From an uncultured Prevotellaceae bacterium (GTDB taxonomy: Bacteria > Bacteroidota > Bacteroidia > Bacteroidales > Bacteroidaceae): a DNA stretch of 64,000 nucleotides. The notes under the pieces were generated by a model that did not search any database, was not told the origin of the DNA, and saw nothing but the letters and a program-made list of their open reading frames with translations. Position numbers and translations under genes: made by a program. Below, piece after piece: positions 25,085 through 33,490 of the stretch. The stretch lies in assembly GCA_902792635.1 (NCBI GenBank), contig CADBAG010000016.1, positions 51,627 to 115,626 of the forward strand, read 5' to 3'. Each line of letters begins with the position of its first letter. The first letter of the stretch is position 1.

Positions 25085-26980
25085 TCACTTACTCTTAAAC
25101 ACTTTGCCTTCCTTTAGACTATCCAAAATAGCTGCAATTCTTATTTTTGTATTCAAGACGGCAGTTTTTATCCTCCATAGTTTGTTTCCCCTTTTTCTGC
25201 CATATGTCATGATGATACTTATATAGTCATTTTTAGTGAATGAATCGGTAAACAAAACCATCCTCAAATATTCTTTTAGAGTTATTTTCCTGATAAGTGG
25301 TTCCTCATCTGCGCATATATCAGCGAAAGGAGAATAATCAATATTATATTTGTCTTCACGCAATGCTTCAATAGCAGAAGATGCCCATGTATACAATGTT
25401 TCTTCTGATATTTCAAGCGTGGCTACAAGCGTGGCTAACTTCAAAAGAATTCTTGCGTTATAATCAACCTTATCTTTTATTTTTCTTGTGTCACTTTCTT
25501 TAAATATCGGCTTAACTTGTTGGTTTTCGTACATGTATCCTATGGTCGTAGGATAAGGACATAAGGAGAAATAATCTTCAATAAACCAACATATTTCTTG
25601 ATTAATCTCTATTGATTTAATAAAGAGATCAAACGGTCCGTATTGGCTTGGTAGTATTCCTGAAATAGAGGACCAATAATAAGAGAAACATGGATGCAAT
25701 TCTGGATTTATCTGAGTACGAAGATCATTTATCATCATGCGAGTAGTACCGAGCCACCCGACATCTACAAGCGCTAATGGGATATCTTCAATTATTCCTT
25801 CCTGTTTCAGATAGGCAGTGCATGTCCTATATTGTTTCTCTGCTTTATTTTGCCAGTATTCATAAATATCATCTCGAAAGACGGCTTGTAGTACTGCTTC
25901 CCTTTGCTCTTCCGTTTCTGCCTTATTAAAGTTAAAACTAATACCTCTTTCGTGTAAGAATTGTCTTGAAAGCCCTAACCTATTCAGTAATTTGTCAACT
26001 TCAATAAGGTCATTCGTAAAGATGAGATTAAATTTATCTTTGGATGCATGATAAAGGAAAGGCAAAATAAGCGATGCCCTTGACACAAATAAATACTTAT
26101 ATTCAATACCGTCATGAGGGATAACTTCTGCTATTCTCTGAAGAATATAACTATCTCGAGAAAGGAAATACAATCTCTTGAACCCTTTCTTTTTGGCATC
26201 CCTTAATACATGGAAGACATAAGAAATATAGGCCGGAGAGATATAATCTACAGCAATTCTTGCTTCCGCTGTATCATTGAAAAAACATCTTATGTATCGT
26301 TGTAAGCCGGCAAGGACAGACAATTGATAATTAGATTCCAGAAGCTGAGACGTCTCATCCCAATTCTGCTCGATATCCGTGAAGTCGGTACGAATAAAAA
26401 TGGGCTTAATACCCATTCTGCGGGGAACAAGAACGTCACTATAAGGGTTGTCACCTATGTGTAACCATCTCTTAGGATGATGAAGTTCTTTATTAACATA
26501 CTCAAATAAAGAACCATCATCCTTGCGTTTTTTCAAGTCATTACTGACATATAAATTATCACCATCTTTCATGATATCTTCCCGCCTAAGGATATTCTCT
26601 ATAAAATTTTTAGGCAAGTACATATCAGAGATGAATGCTATATGACAGCCATGCTCACGATACGAGGATAACTTTTGGGCAACCAGCTCATTTCTTGTCA
26701 AGACAAGACTTTCCATCCGCAGTTCCTCGTTAATAAGAGTATCACTATCATATTCTGAAAAGCTTGATATTTCTACAGGAGAATAGACATCCGTTAGCGT
26801 ATAGTTTTTATTCATACGCTTGTCACTGTTCCTGTCTATCCGCCATTTGGCGAATTCTACCTGTTTCAAAGGATCATCAGGAAAGAGCCTTTCTGCTAAT
26901 AACCAAAAAACATTATTTGGCTTACCGCACTTCCTAACCAAAACAGTATCAAAAATATCAAAAGAGACAAGCTTAATCAT
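25085..26980 (-). CDS. Large HAD-superfamily protein of the polysaccharide locus
   Basis: 631 residues. HAD motif I is DIFDT at residues 8-12. Motif II Ser lies in HIAFISDMYLPKNF and motif IV in WLHIGDNPYSDVLVPRR. The HAD domain ends near residue 215. The remaining 400 residues are a family-specific region (LYFLSRDSYILQRIAEVI, ALVDVGWLGTTRMMINDL) seen in large capsule-locus HAD proteins of unknown chemistry. Phosphatase activity on a sugar phosphate is possible but unproven. Its ATG overlaps the stop of the upstream gene as ATGA, so the two products are co-translated. Confidence 0.8.
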   Translation of the reverse strand: MIKLVSFDIFDTVLVRKCGKPNNVFWLLAERLFPDDPLKQVEFAKWRIDRNSDKRMNKNYTLTDVYSPVEISSFSEYDSDTLINEELRMESLVLTRNELVAQKLSSYREHGCHIAFISDMYLPKNFIENILRREDIMKDGDNLYVSNDLKKRKDDGSLFEYVNKELHHPKRWLHIGDNPYSDVLVPRRMGIKPIFIRTDFTDIEQNWDETSQLLESNYQLSVLAGLQRYIRCFFNDTAEARIAVDYISPAYISYVFHVLRDAKKKGFKRLYFLSRDSYILQRIAEVIPHDGIEYKYLFVSRASLILPFLYHASKDKFNLIFTNDLIEVDKLLNRLGLSRQFLHERGISFNFNKAETEEQREAVLQAVFRDDIYEYWQNKAEKQYRTCTAYLKQEGIIEDIPLALVDVGWLGTTRMMINDLRTQINPELHPCFSYYWSSISGILPSQYGPFDLFIKSIEINQEICWFIEDYFSLCPYPTTIGYMYENQQVKPIFKESDTRKIKDKVDYNARILLKLATLVATLEISEETLYTWASSAIEALREDKYNIDYSPFADICADEEPLIRKITLKEYLRMVLFTDSFTKNDYISIIMTYGRKRGNKLWRIKTAVLNTKIRIAAILDSLKEGKVFKSK

Positions 26981-29349
26981 AGCATATGCTTTATTTTATA
27001 TAAAACAACTTTTATCGTAGCAAATAAGCCATATTTTTTGAAAAGACTTGCTGCTCTATATATAATAGAGTTCTCATGTATAGCTAATGGAATATCACGT
27101 TTTAATACTTTTTCCACTCTGTCAGCCATCAGTTCATCTTCACGCATGGTAACGATATCAAAGGTGGACAAAGGTATGGAAGTCTTGTCAATGGAAAGTT
27201 TAGTTTTAAGCCAATTCTCGGATTTTTGTTTGTATCCTTTCAACAATGCATCTATTCGATCATAATCATTATGTTCAAATAAGTTCTTATCGGTAAGTAA
27301 ATCTGCAAACGTGCTTTTAATTGAGTCTTCTATAGACAGTTTTACACCATAATCATCAAAACGAGCAGCCCCTCTTCTCACATTACGGACGGCAATCATC
27401 TTCTTATGGAAAATCAGAGAAACACACATTCCATGAAAAGAATCCGTAACAACATACGTGGCCTTAGCAAGAAACTTTAACCAATCCTCCACATATTTGA
27501 CAGGAGCCTTGATAGACGAGTCTTGAACTTGATAGCCATTATTAGGGTCAGCAAGTACCATCAAAGGTAAATGAACACGATTGGCTATCTTACGTAGGAT
27601 CTGTATTTTTGAAGGGCTACAATCAAGAATGTAGGCAGCCAAATACTTCTCTGGAAAAGATATCGTTGAGTTCTTTATAAGTTCTCTGTAATAATTTACA
27701 TTACAGAGAAAAACTGGATCCAAATTCCAAACAGCATTAGTATGAAAATGTTTCTTGCAGATTTTTACACCAGATGTTTCTCTTACTGATACTCCATCAA
27801 AGCGAGATAAGAAGTACTCTATTTTCTTACGCTCTTGTTCCTTTCCATACCAATCAGGTTTACCGAAAGAGGTTGCATACGAAAGTTTTACCTTATTGTC
27901 GAAAACAAAGTCAAGAAAACCAAATGAACCAAAATATTTATAGAGCGTAGAGTCCCACATCTGATCGGAACCAATAATGAACTTATCTGCGACATCATTA
28001 ACAGCCCGCATGTTCATACGGTCTTTGTACTGCGGAATCATCTCGTAGGCATAATAGGGTATTCTCTTGAAATATTCAGGTTTTCCACATGATTGGTAAT
28101 CGGCATCCGCTGGGCATCCTACCAAAGCAACGCTCATGCCCATAGACTTTATGGTATGATACAACGCAAAATAAGTTAGATGCGACCCAAAGTTTCTCAC
28201 TTCATAACATCCCAGAATAGCAACATCAAAATGATTGTCCAAACATTCGCGTGCCGCTTTATTGAAGCCCTCCTTTGAATACAACTCTTGAAACCTTTCA
28301 TATTGCGGATGTGGATTTGCCCATTCATGTTTCTCTATTCTGTCCCCACTCAACTCTTTAAGTTTGCGCTTCTCTAACTTTGTGGCATATTTTGATACTT
28401 CATTAAATAATTTACGACCTTTTTCGCTATTGACGAGGATAGAATTGGTACCTTGATCATCAAAGGATGGGTTCAACTGACATATCTCCCAAAAATCTCC
28501 CATAGACAAGTCGCCCTGTCGTTGATGACATGGGAAAATACAATTGTTACAATGCTCACTCATCATGAGTCTGTCTAGGAAAGCCTTTTCGTAGAGGTCA
28601 TAGTCGTACGAGCGCAATTCCTTGATCTTCGAACTTCCATTGTCTTTCTCTATCGTCATCGCAGAAGCGCTCCATCCATTCGCCTTATCTCGAAAATTGC
28701 ATTTAGTGATTTTCTCGTTTGGGTATTGCCCTTTTAGATAAGACAAGAAATAACCTTGTGATGGAGCATACGAACATAAGACATCGATTGTTATGAGATT
28801 TTCATAATCTTTTCCTAAAAAAGCGATCAGCCCGGCAACCAGACAGGGAGTTCCGACAAAGAGTACAAACTTTTTCTTTTTAAGTAGCTGTCGGACCGCC
28901 TTGTAAGTGTCACCGATGTAGCTTTGAACATATTTTGATCCACGGAGTGAATTTAAATCCTCAATATTGTTTATCACCACATGCTCTGCACGCATATCGC
29001 CCGACCATCGGCAGCCTACTACGTGCCCCCCCCGAGAAAGAATAATCTTGGCAACAGCAGGAAAGAACCCACCACTTGAAGAGAATCGTCTATCCTCTTC
29101 TGACATCTGAACCGCGTACAGTTCTGGGGTCTCTTTCCTGTCATCAATTATTTGCCGTTGGTAGAGGACTGGACAGATGCCCTCACAAGCATTACAATTG
29201 ATACAAACATCAGAATTGAAATGAGATACAAAGTATCCCTGATCATCTTGTTCAAGCGATAAAGCAGAGACTGGACATTTCTCCACACAAGCTGAACACC
29301 CAGTACAGAATTCTTTATAATGAAGATTAAGATATTCTCTAAACAACAT
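26977..29349 (-). CDS. FrhB/FdhB iron-sulfur domain fused to polysaccharide pyruvyltransferase
   Basis: 790 residues from ATG at 29349 (MLFREYLNLHYKEFCTGCSA); a TTG at 29397 and ATG at 29385 add leaders unlike the family. Two 4Fe-4S clusters are indicated by CTGCSACVEKCP and CINCNACEGICP, then a coenzyme-F420 hydrogenase beta-like domain (SSGGFFPAVA, GTPCLVAGL, CNNCIFPCHQRQGDLSMGDF). From about residue 385 the protein is a pyruvyl transferase (VRNFGSHLTYFALYHTI, FIIGSDQMWD, VTDSFHGMCVSLIF). The C-terminal domain likely adds a pyruvate ketal to a sugar. The redox domain's role is unknown. This fusion is recurrent in Bacteroidales loci. Confidence 0.85.
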   Translation of the reverse strand: MLFREYLNLHYKEFCTGCSACVEKCPVSALSLEQDDQGYFVSHFNSDVCINCNACEGICPVLYQRQIIDDRKETPELYAVQMSEEDRRFSSSGGFFPAVAKIILSRGGHVVGCRWSGDMRAEHVVINNIEDLNSLRGSKYVQSYIGDTYKAVRQLLKKKKFVLFVGTPCLVAGLIAFLGKDYENLITIDVLCSYAPSQGYFLSYLKGQYPNEKITKCNFRDKANGWSASAMTIEKDNGSSKIKELRSYDYDLYEKAFLDRLMMSEHCNNCIFPCHQRQGDLSMGDFWEICQLNPSFDDQGTNSILVNSEKGRKLFNEVSKYATKLEKRKLKELSGDRIEKHEWANPHPQYERFQELYSKEGFNKAARECLDNHFDVAILGCYEVRNFGSHLTYFALYHTIKSMGMSVALVGCPADADYQSCGKPEYFKRIPYYAYEMIPQYKDRMNMRAVNDVADKFIIGSDQMWDSTLYKYFGSFGFLDFVFDNKVKLSYATSFGKPDWYGKEQERKKIEYFLSRFDGVSVRETSGVKICKKHFHTNAVWNLDPVFLCNVNYYRELIKNSTISFPEKYLAAYILDCSPSKIQILRKIANRVHLPLMVLADPNNGYQVQDSSIKAPVKYVEDWLKFLAKATYVVTDSFHGMCVSLIFHKKMIAVRNVRRGAARFDDYGVKLSIEDSIKSTFADLLTDKNLFEHNDYDRIDALLKGYKQKSENWLKTKLSIDKTSIPLSTFDIVTMREDELMADRVEKVLKRDIPLAIHENSIIYRAASLFKKYGLFATIKVVLYKIKHML

Positions 29350-29504
29350 ACCTATTTTTAAACTTATCTCTACACAACACAACATCCTACCGCTCAATTT
29401 GTCGAATGACAGCGGTAAAAATTTTCTTTGAAAAAAGAATGTCCTATTAAAAAATTACGATTCCAATTAGATAAATGCCATAGTTAACGACCGTTTAATC
29501 TTTC

Positions 29505-29935
29505 GTAAACGTCTTATTTTCCGCTACACCACATCTCCCGGCTGTTTTTCAGTCGGTTATGTGGATTACGCAAAAAAATGATTTTCCAAGTTTAACCTAT
29601 ATTTTGATATAACAGGGCAGCAATTGCCGATTGCCATAGGTTCCTTTGCTGAGTATTGTCTTGGACCGTCGCTCCCGTCGCACTTTAATCTGATCGGGAG
29701 TTAGCTTCTGGACTTTAAATGCAAGTTCCAGTTTGAGTGCATAAACTTGTCATAGTTGACACCATACTCGGAGCAGAACTCCTTCAGATCCTTAGTCTCA
29801 CTGCACAGCTGATACAGATCGTAGACTCCCTGATAATTGACTTTTTCTTTCGGCATAACTTTTCCGTTTTAAAGTTGATGCCGCTAAGGTAATATTTTTA
29901 CGTGCCGGTGTCAAGGCGGAAAATAAGGCGTTTAC
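29505..29935. mobile_element. IS66-type deletion derivative with both terminal inverted repeats
   Basis: Left end GTAAACGTCTTATTTTCCGC (29505-29524) and right end GCGGAAAATAAGGCGTTTAC (29916-29935) are inverted repeats with one mismatch. GTAA termini fit the IS66 family. At 431 bp it is far too short for a transposase and keeps only a fragment of an accessory ORF, so it is MITE-like. The 8-bp flanks (AATCTTTC and TCGTAGAT) differ, so no target duplication is seen. The right end truncates a TPP-enzyme reading frame. The stretch 29398-29504 before it holds nothing recognised. Confidence 0.75.
29701..29856 (-). pseudogene. tnpA: 51-codon remnant of an IS66-type accessory ORF (TnpA-like)
   Basis: ATG at 29856 reads MPKEKVNYQGVYDLYQLCSE and ends NWNLHLKSRS with a TAA at 29701. 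The N-terminus resembles the small DNA-binding TnpA-type protein of IS66 elements in Bacteroidetes, which has a VYDLY and EFCxxxGVxYxxF pattern. The normal continuation is missing, so it is a truncated remnant inside the non-autonomous element. The copies at 22.1 and 31.1 kb have further deletions in the same ORF. Confidence 0.5.
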
Positions 29936-30035
29936 TCGTAGATCCTGGTGATACAACTACTCTTTTGATCCCATGCTATTTCAACAGAGATACAAGAATT
30001 TGAACATTGCGCTCATTACTATAATATTGTTCCAT
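29936..30035 (-). pseudogene. 5' remnant of a second TPP-dependent enzyme gene
   Basis: ATG at 30035 gives MEQYYSNERNVQILVSLLK, then an in-frame TAG, then HGIKRVVVSPGST, and the frame is cut by the end of the IS66-type element at 29935. The segment NVQILVSLLKxHGIKRVVVSPGST matches the N-terminus of MenD-like TPP enzymes, including the intact one at 22432-24129 (NIEIVVDLLKSHKIRYAVLS). It begins 12 bp after the SDR stop. So an SDR followed by a TPP enzyme occurs a second time in the locus, here destroyed by a nonsense codon and an insertion. Confidence 0.7.
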
Positions 30036-30046
30036 AAACTAAAATT

Positions 30047-30922
30047 TTAGAATGAATAATGGATGTCATCATAAGTGACAACGCCAGAACCTCCAGTCAT
30101 AAAGACCATAGAGCCAATAATAGACCTTCCCATATTGCTTACGAGGAATACAGCCATGTTCGCTATTTCACCAGGCATGATAAATCTACCGAGAGGATTC
30201 GTCGGAAATGATATATCATCTTTTATACCATTTGGCATAAGCATTGGGGTAGCCGTAGGGCCGGGAGCAATAGCATTTACTGTAATACCATAAGGGGAGA
30301 GGATCTTGGCAAGCCCTTTTGTCATACCGCGTATTCCCCATTTGGTGATAGTATATGCAGATGTTGCAGGACGCAGGGATGAACTTGATCCTATGTTGAG
30401 AATGTTTCCTTTAATAGAATTCTCTTTCATATACTCAGCAATAAGCTGGGCCATAAAGAAAGAACCTTTTAAGTTTGTATTAAGGATTGAATCGTATTTT
30501 TCCTCAGTGCAGTCTTTGATTTCGCCTCCAACAAGACCTGCATTGTTTACAAGGATGTCAATATTCCGCCCGTTCAAGATTTTCAGTGCTTTTTGTAGTC
30601 TTGCCCTATTGCCTTTGACATCAGTGACATCCCAAGACAACCCGAATATATGATCCTTTTTACTAACTTCTTTGTTTATCTTCTCACAGGCGCGTTGGAC
30701 TTTATCTTCATCTCGTCCAGTAATGACACAAATAGCTCCCGCGTTAATGAAAGCTTTTGCTATCTCGTAACCAATGCCACTTGTCCCTCCTGTAATCAGA
30801 GCGGTTCGGCCCTTAAGGAGATCAGAAGGTGAGAGATAAGTTATTTGTGCATAAACCTTTTGTGTCGGCTGTCCATTAAGAATGTATTTTATGCCGCGTT
30901 TCAGATATTGAATGTATTTCAT
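30047..30922 (-). CDS. Short-chain dehydrogenase/reductase (SDR)
   Basis: 291 residues. Classical SDR motifs: cofactor loop ALITGGTSGIGYEIA, DxxD-type SWDVTDVKG, LVNNAGLVGG, catalytic Ser in NIGSSSSLRP, YTITKWG (Y-x-x-x-K) and IAPGPTATPM. An N-terminal extension of about 35 residues precedes the Rossmann fold. Likely an NAD(P)-dependent ketoreductase acting on a sugar nucleotide or small keto-acid in the glycan pathway. Its partner TPP gene directly downstream is truncated, so the gene may now be an orphan. Bordered on both sides by IS66-type derivatives. Confidence 0.88.
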   Translation of the reverse strand: MKYIQYLKRGIKYILNGQPTQKVYAQITYLSPSDLLKGRTALITGGTSGIGYEIAKAFINAGAICVITGRDEDKVQRACEKINKEVSKKDHIFGLSWDVTDVKGNRARLQKALKILNGRNIDILVNNAGLVGGEIKDCTEEKYDSILNTNLKGSFFMAQLIAEYMKENSIKGNILNIGSSSSLRPATSAYTITKWGIRGMTKGLAKILSPYGITVNAIAPGPTATPMLMPNGIKDDISFPTNPLGRFIMPGEIANMAVFLVSNMGRSIIGSMVFMTGGSGVVTYDDIHYSF

Positions 30923-30937
30923 AATGTCTATTCAGAT

Positions 30938-31228
30938 GTAAACGTCTTATTTCCGCCACACCACATCGCCCGGCTGTTTTTCAGCCGGTTATGTGGATTA
31001 CGCAAAAAAATGATTTTCCAAGTTTAACCTATATTTTGATATAATAGGGCAGCAATTGCCGCTTGTCATAGGTTCCTTTGCTGAGTATTGTCTTGGACTG
31101 TCGCTCCCGTCGCACTTTAATCTGATCGGGAGTTAGCTTCTGGACTTTAAATGCAAGTTCCAGTTTGAGTTCATAAACTTGTCATAGTTGACACCATACT
31201 CTGTCAAGGCAGAAAATAAGACGTTTAC
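30938..31228. mobile_element. IS66-type deletion derivative, shorter copy
   Basis: Ends GTAAACGTCTTATTTCCGCC (30938-30957) and GGCAGAAAATAAGACGTTTAC (31208-31228) are imperfect inverted repeats. Only 291 bp long. It shares the internal block (TGATTTTCCAAGTTTAACCT onward) with the copy at 29505-29935 but has lost everything between GACACCATACTC and TGTCAAGGC. Flanking 8-mers (ATTCAGAT and ATTACTTC) do not match. It lies immediately upstream of the SDR gene. Confidence 0.75.
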
Positions 31229-31239
31229 ATTACTTCCAG

Positions 31240-31475
31240 TGAGTTTTATTTTCTCGCCAAGTCGATAAGACCGCTAAGACCTGCATACCCTCAGCGGAGC
31301 CTTTGCGTTCTCCGCGCCTTTGCGAGAGACCTTTTCCCGCGGGATATTTTTTCTCGCCAAGCCGCTAAGGGCGCAAAGGCATGCAACCGTTTTGGAAAAA
31401 CACCACTACCGCTTTGGGAATATCGGTCGAACATTATTTGTGGAAGGGCATGAAGCCCTTCCCTGCACTGGCACC
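31240..31475. repeat. Family A repeat joined to half of a family B element
   Basis: Family A: partial unit TTTTCTCGCCAAGTCGATAA, linker CATACCCTCAGCGGAG, then a complete unit with GCGTTCTCCGCGCCTTTGCG and CTCGCCAAGCCGCTAAGGGC, to about 31385. It runs directly into the right half of a family B element (ACACCACTACCGC, then GTGGAAGGGCATGAAGCCCT). The left B arm is absent. This composite shows the two families recombine or insert into each other. Confidence 0.75.
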
Positions 31476-31504
31476 TACGACGTAGGAAACTTGTCGGACG
31501 GGTA

Positions 31505-32047
31505 TCACACTTTTTCCCCGGCAATTTTCCATCCGTCAATGCATCGTTTCTCCTTTGAGAAGTTGACACCAATCTTTATCACCTTGCGTGGGTCGGAGGC
31601 GAAGGGCTTGGCATAGCCTTTCTCGTCTATCTGTCGCAATGCCTCCTCCGCCGACTTGTCGTACTTAAACTCGAAAATGTATATATAGTCGTTGGTTTTG
31701 GCTATCATGTCGATACGTCCGCCGGTCATCGTGTTATAACCAGTATCCACGACGGTCACTCGCCAGGGTTCGCAATGACTCTCATGAATGGTCATCTCGT
31801 TGCCTCCGTTGCGATAATCGAAAGTGACGTCGCTGTTATGGATAAAATAGTTGGCAAACCATTCCTTTATATATTCCTGTTTGTACCCGGCACAAATGAT
31901 GAAATCATTATGTCCGTAGTAGGAATACTCTTTCATGATATGCCAAAGTATCGGCATACCGCCAATCTCTATCATCGGCTTCGGCTTGTATTGCGATTCC
32001 TCACTAATGCGAGTTCCAAAGCCACCGGCAAGTAGTACAACTTTCAT
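31505..32047 (-). pseudogene. Chimera: CDP-glucose synthase (RfbF) N-terminus joined to nuclease C-terminus
   Basis: 180-codon intact frame. Residues 1-110 are the N-terminal part of glucose-1-phosphate cytidylyltransferase: VLLAGGFGTRISEESQYKPK with the nucleotidyl-transfer loop, IGGMPILWHIMKEYS, FIICAGYKQ, and up to VVDTGYNTMTGG. From RIDMIAKTNDYIYIFEFKYD on it is the C-terminal PD-(D/E)XK block of the AAA-ATPase-like family (E-x-K in FEFKYD, then EEALRQIDEKGYAKPF and IKIGVNFS). The joint falls in GGRIDM, plausible in both parents. The sugar-phosphate half is missing, so no cytidylyltransferase activity is expected. Treated as a decayed chimera, though the frame could be expressed. Confidence 0.75.
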
Positions 32048-32055
32048 AAGCGAAA

Positions 32056-32363
32056 TTAGTAATCATTCTTCATCTTCCTCCTGTAGGCGAACCGCAAGAA
32101 ACGGAGCGGACGACGGAGAAACTCCCGAAGGACTGTCAGATAATAGGGTATTTTATGATGGGGGTTAGAGTTATATAGCGGATGTTTGAGTGCGAGGCCG
32201 CATATTGGTTGACCACGCTCTCGGTATCATCCGTAGAGTGGTCATTGACAATGATCTCCTCTATCATCGAATAGGTCTGCTGCGCAATAGAGTCGAGTGT
32301 CCTTGTTATGACGTCCGCCCGGTTATGGGTCGGGATAATAATACTGACTAAGCCTGATTGCAT
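32056..32363 (-). pseudogene. GT2 glycosyltransferase gene collapsed by an internal deletion
   Basis: ATG at 32363 opens MQSGLVSIIIPTHNRADVIT with VNDHSTDDTESVV, a GT2 N-terminus of about 65 residues ending near NIRYITLTP. The frame then stops at 32136. In another frame the following bases read PYYLTVLREFLRRPLRFLRF and end KMKNDY with a TAA at 32056, a typical basic GT2 C-terminus. About 200 central codons, including the DxD site, are missing and the joint is out of frame. Non-functional. Confidence 0.65.
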
Positions 32364-32488
32364 AAAGAAGAGAATAACATTTTCCAAGCCTTGACCCTGC
32401 GTCTCGTTGCCATACGCCTTTATTGTCAGATTTGATTAGATTTGGAAGATTCTTGGCGAAGACAATTGAATATGCGCTGCTATCCGTC

Positions 32489-33463
32489 TCACTTTGACAT
32501 TAACTTCTCAATATCCTCATCCGATAGCCCCTGCTCTCGCAACTTCTGCTTCAGTTTTGACAGCTGAGCATCCTTCTGAGTGAGCTGAGCATTCTTTTGT
32601 GTGAGTTGAGCATTTTGCTCCTTGATCTTGCCGTCCTGTTCCTTAATCTTGCCGTCCTGCTCCTTAATCTTGCCGTCCTGCTCCTTGATAGTCTTATCAC
32701 GACTCATAATGGCAGTATCACGGTCCTCAATAGCCTTGAAGTATTCGTCCTCAACATTCATATCCTGTCGAAGTTGAGCATCTGTAGAAGCCATCAAAAG
32801 ACGATGAAGGATATACTCCATATCAGCATCGCCAGTATAGAGGTCTTCATTGAGTTCCATCACATGCTGGTTGTCCTTCTCCTTATTATTCTGGTCGAAA
32901 ACGCTCAGCACCTTATCCAGACGGTTGTTAATCTGACCATGAAGCAGAGGAATCTGCACAATGATACTACTATGTATCAGACTGTCTACAAATGGGTCAG
33001 GAAGACCTTCCGTTACCTCGTTGCCATCGTAATCATATGTCTTATGATTAACGTAAAGCACCGGTACATCAATGTTACCAACCTTATGACCAAGAATATA
33101 AACGGCAACCATAGGCAGACCATAAGGCGGCCTCATCTCGTCGTGTACCATATTCTCAGGATTGGCATACTGCGCGCCGAGATACTGCCGGAAACGGAGC
33201 GTCTCCGTTTCAAGCCACGTCTTCTGCAGTTCAATGAGGATGAGCCTTACCGAACCATCATCCTGACGAATCTGGGCACCAAAGTCAATACGAAACATGG
33301 AGATGTTGTTCCGCGTGCCATTTGAATACTCGTTCCTGCGAATTTTAACCGAGACCACTTCTTTCTTCAGCAATGCAGAAAGGATCGTCTTTGCAATTCG
33401 CTCGTCCTCCATCAGATATTTGAAGACGGAGTCGTAAATGGGATTGGCTACTTTAATAATCAT
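32489..33463 (-). CDS. Rpn-like PD-(D/E)XK nuclease (PDDEXK_2) with coiled-coil tail
   Basis: 324 residues from ATG at 33463. An AGGAGG lies 5-10 bp upstream of this ATG, an unusually good ribosome site for this phylum, so it is preferred to the ATG at 33481. The N-terminal 200 residues fit the PDDEXK_2/Rpn family (NPIYDSVFKYLMEDERIAKT, FRIDFGAQI, LILIELQKTW with Asp and E-x-Q). The C-terminal 70 residues form a coiled coil from three to four exact heptads IKEQDGK followed by LTQKNAQ/LTQKDAQ, encoded by 21-bp tandem repeats. Rpn proteins are described as recombination-promoting nucleases; the role here is inferred. Confidence 0.8.
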   Translation of the reverse strand: MIIKVANPIYDSVFKYLMEDERIAKTILSALLKKEVVSVKIRRNEYSNGTRNNISMFRIDFGAQIRQDDGSVRLILIELQKTWLETETLRFRQYLGAQYANPENMVHDEMRPPYGLPMVAVYILGHKVGNIDVPVLYVNHKTYDYDGNEVTEGLPDPFVDSLIHSSIIVQIPLLHGQINNRLDKVLSVFDQNNKEKDNQHVMELNEDLYTGDADMEYILHRLLMASTDAQLRQDMNVEDEYFKAIEDRDTAIMSRDKTIKEQDGKIKEQDGKIKEQDGKIKEQNAQLTQKNAQLTQKDAQLSKLKQKLREQGLSDEDIEKLMSK

Positions 33464-33490
33464 AAGCTTCCTCCTAAACATTTAATATAT

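Noticed and set aside
29497-29943. Target-site duplication of the IS66-type element
   Set aside because: The 8-bp flanks on the two sides do not match, and the same holds for the copy at 30938-31228.
32600-32700. Possible CRISPR-like direct repeats
   Set aside because: They are 21-bp coding repeats for coiled-coil heptads in an intact frame.
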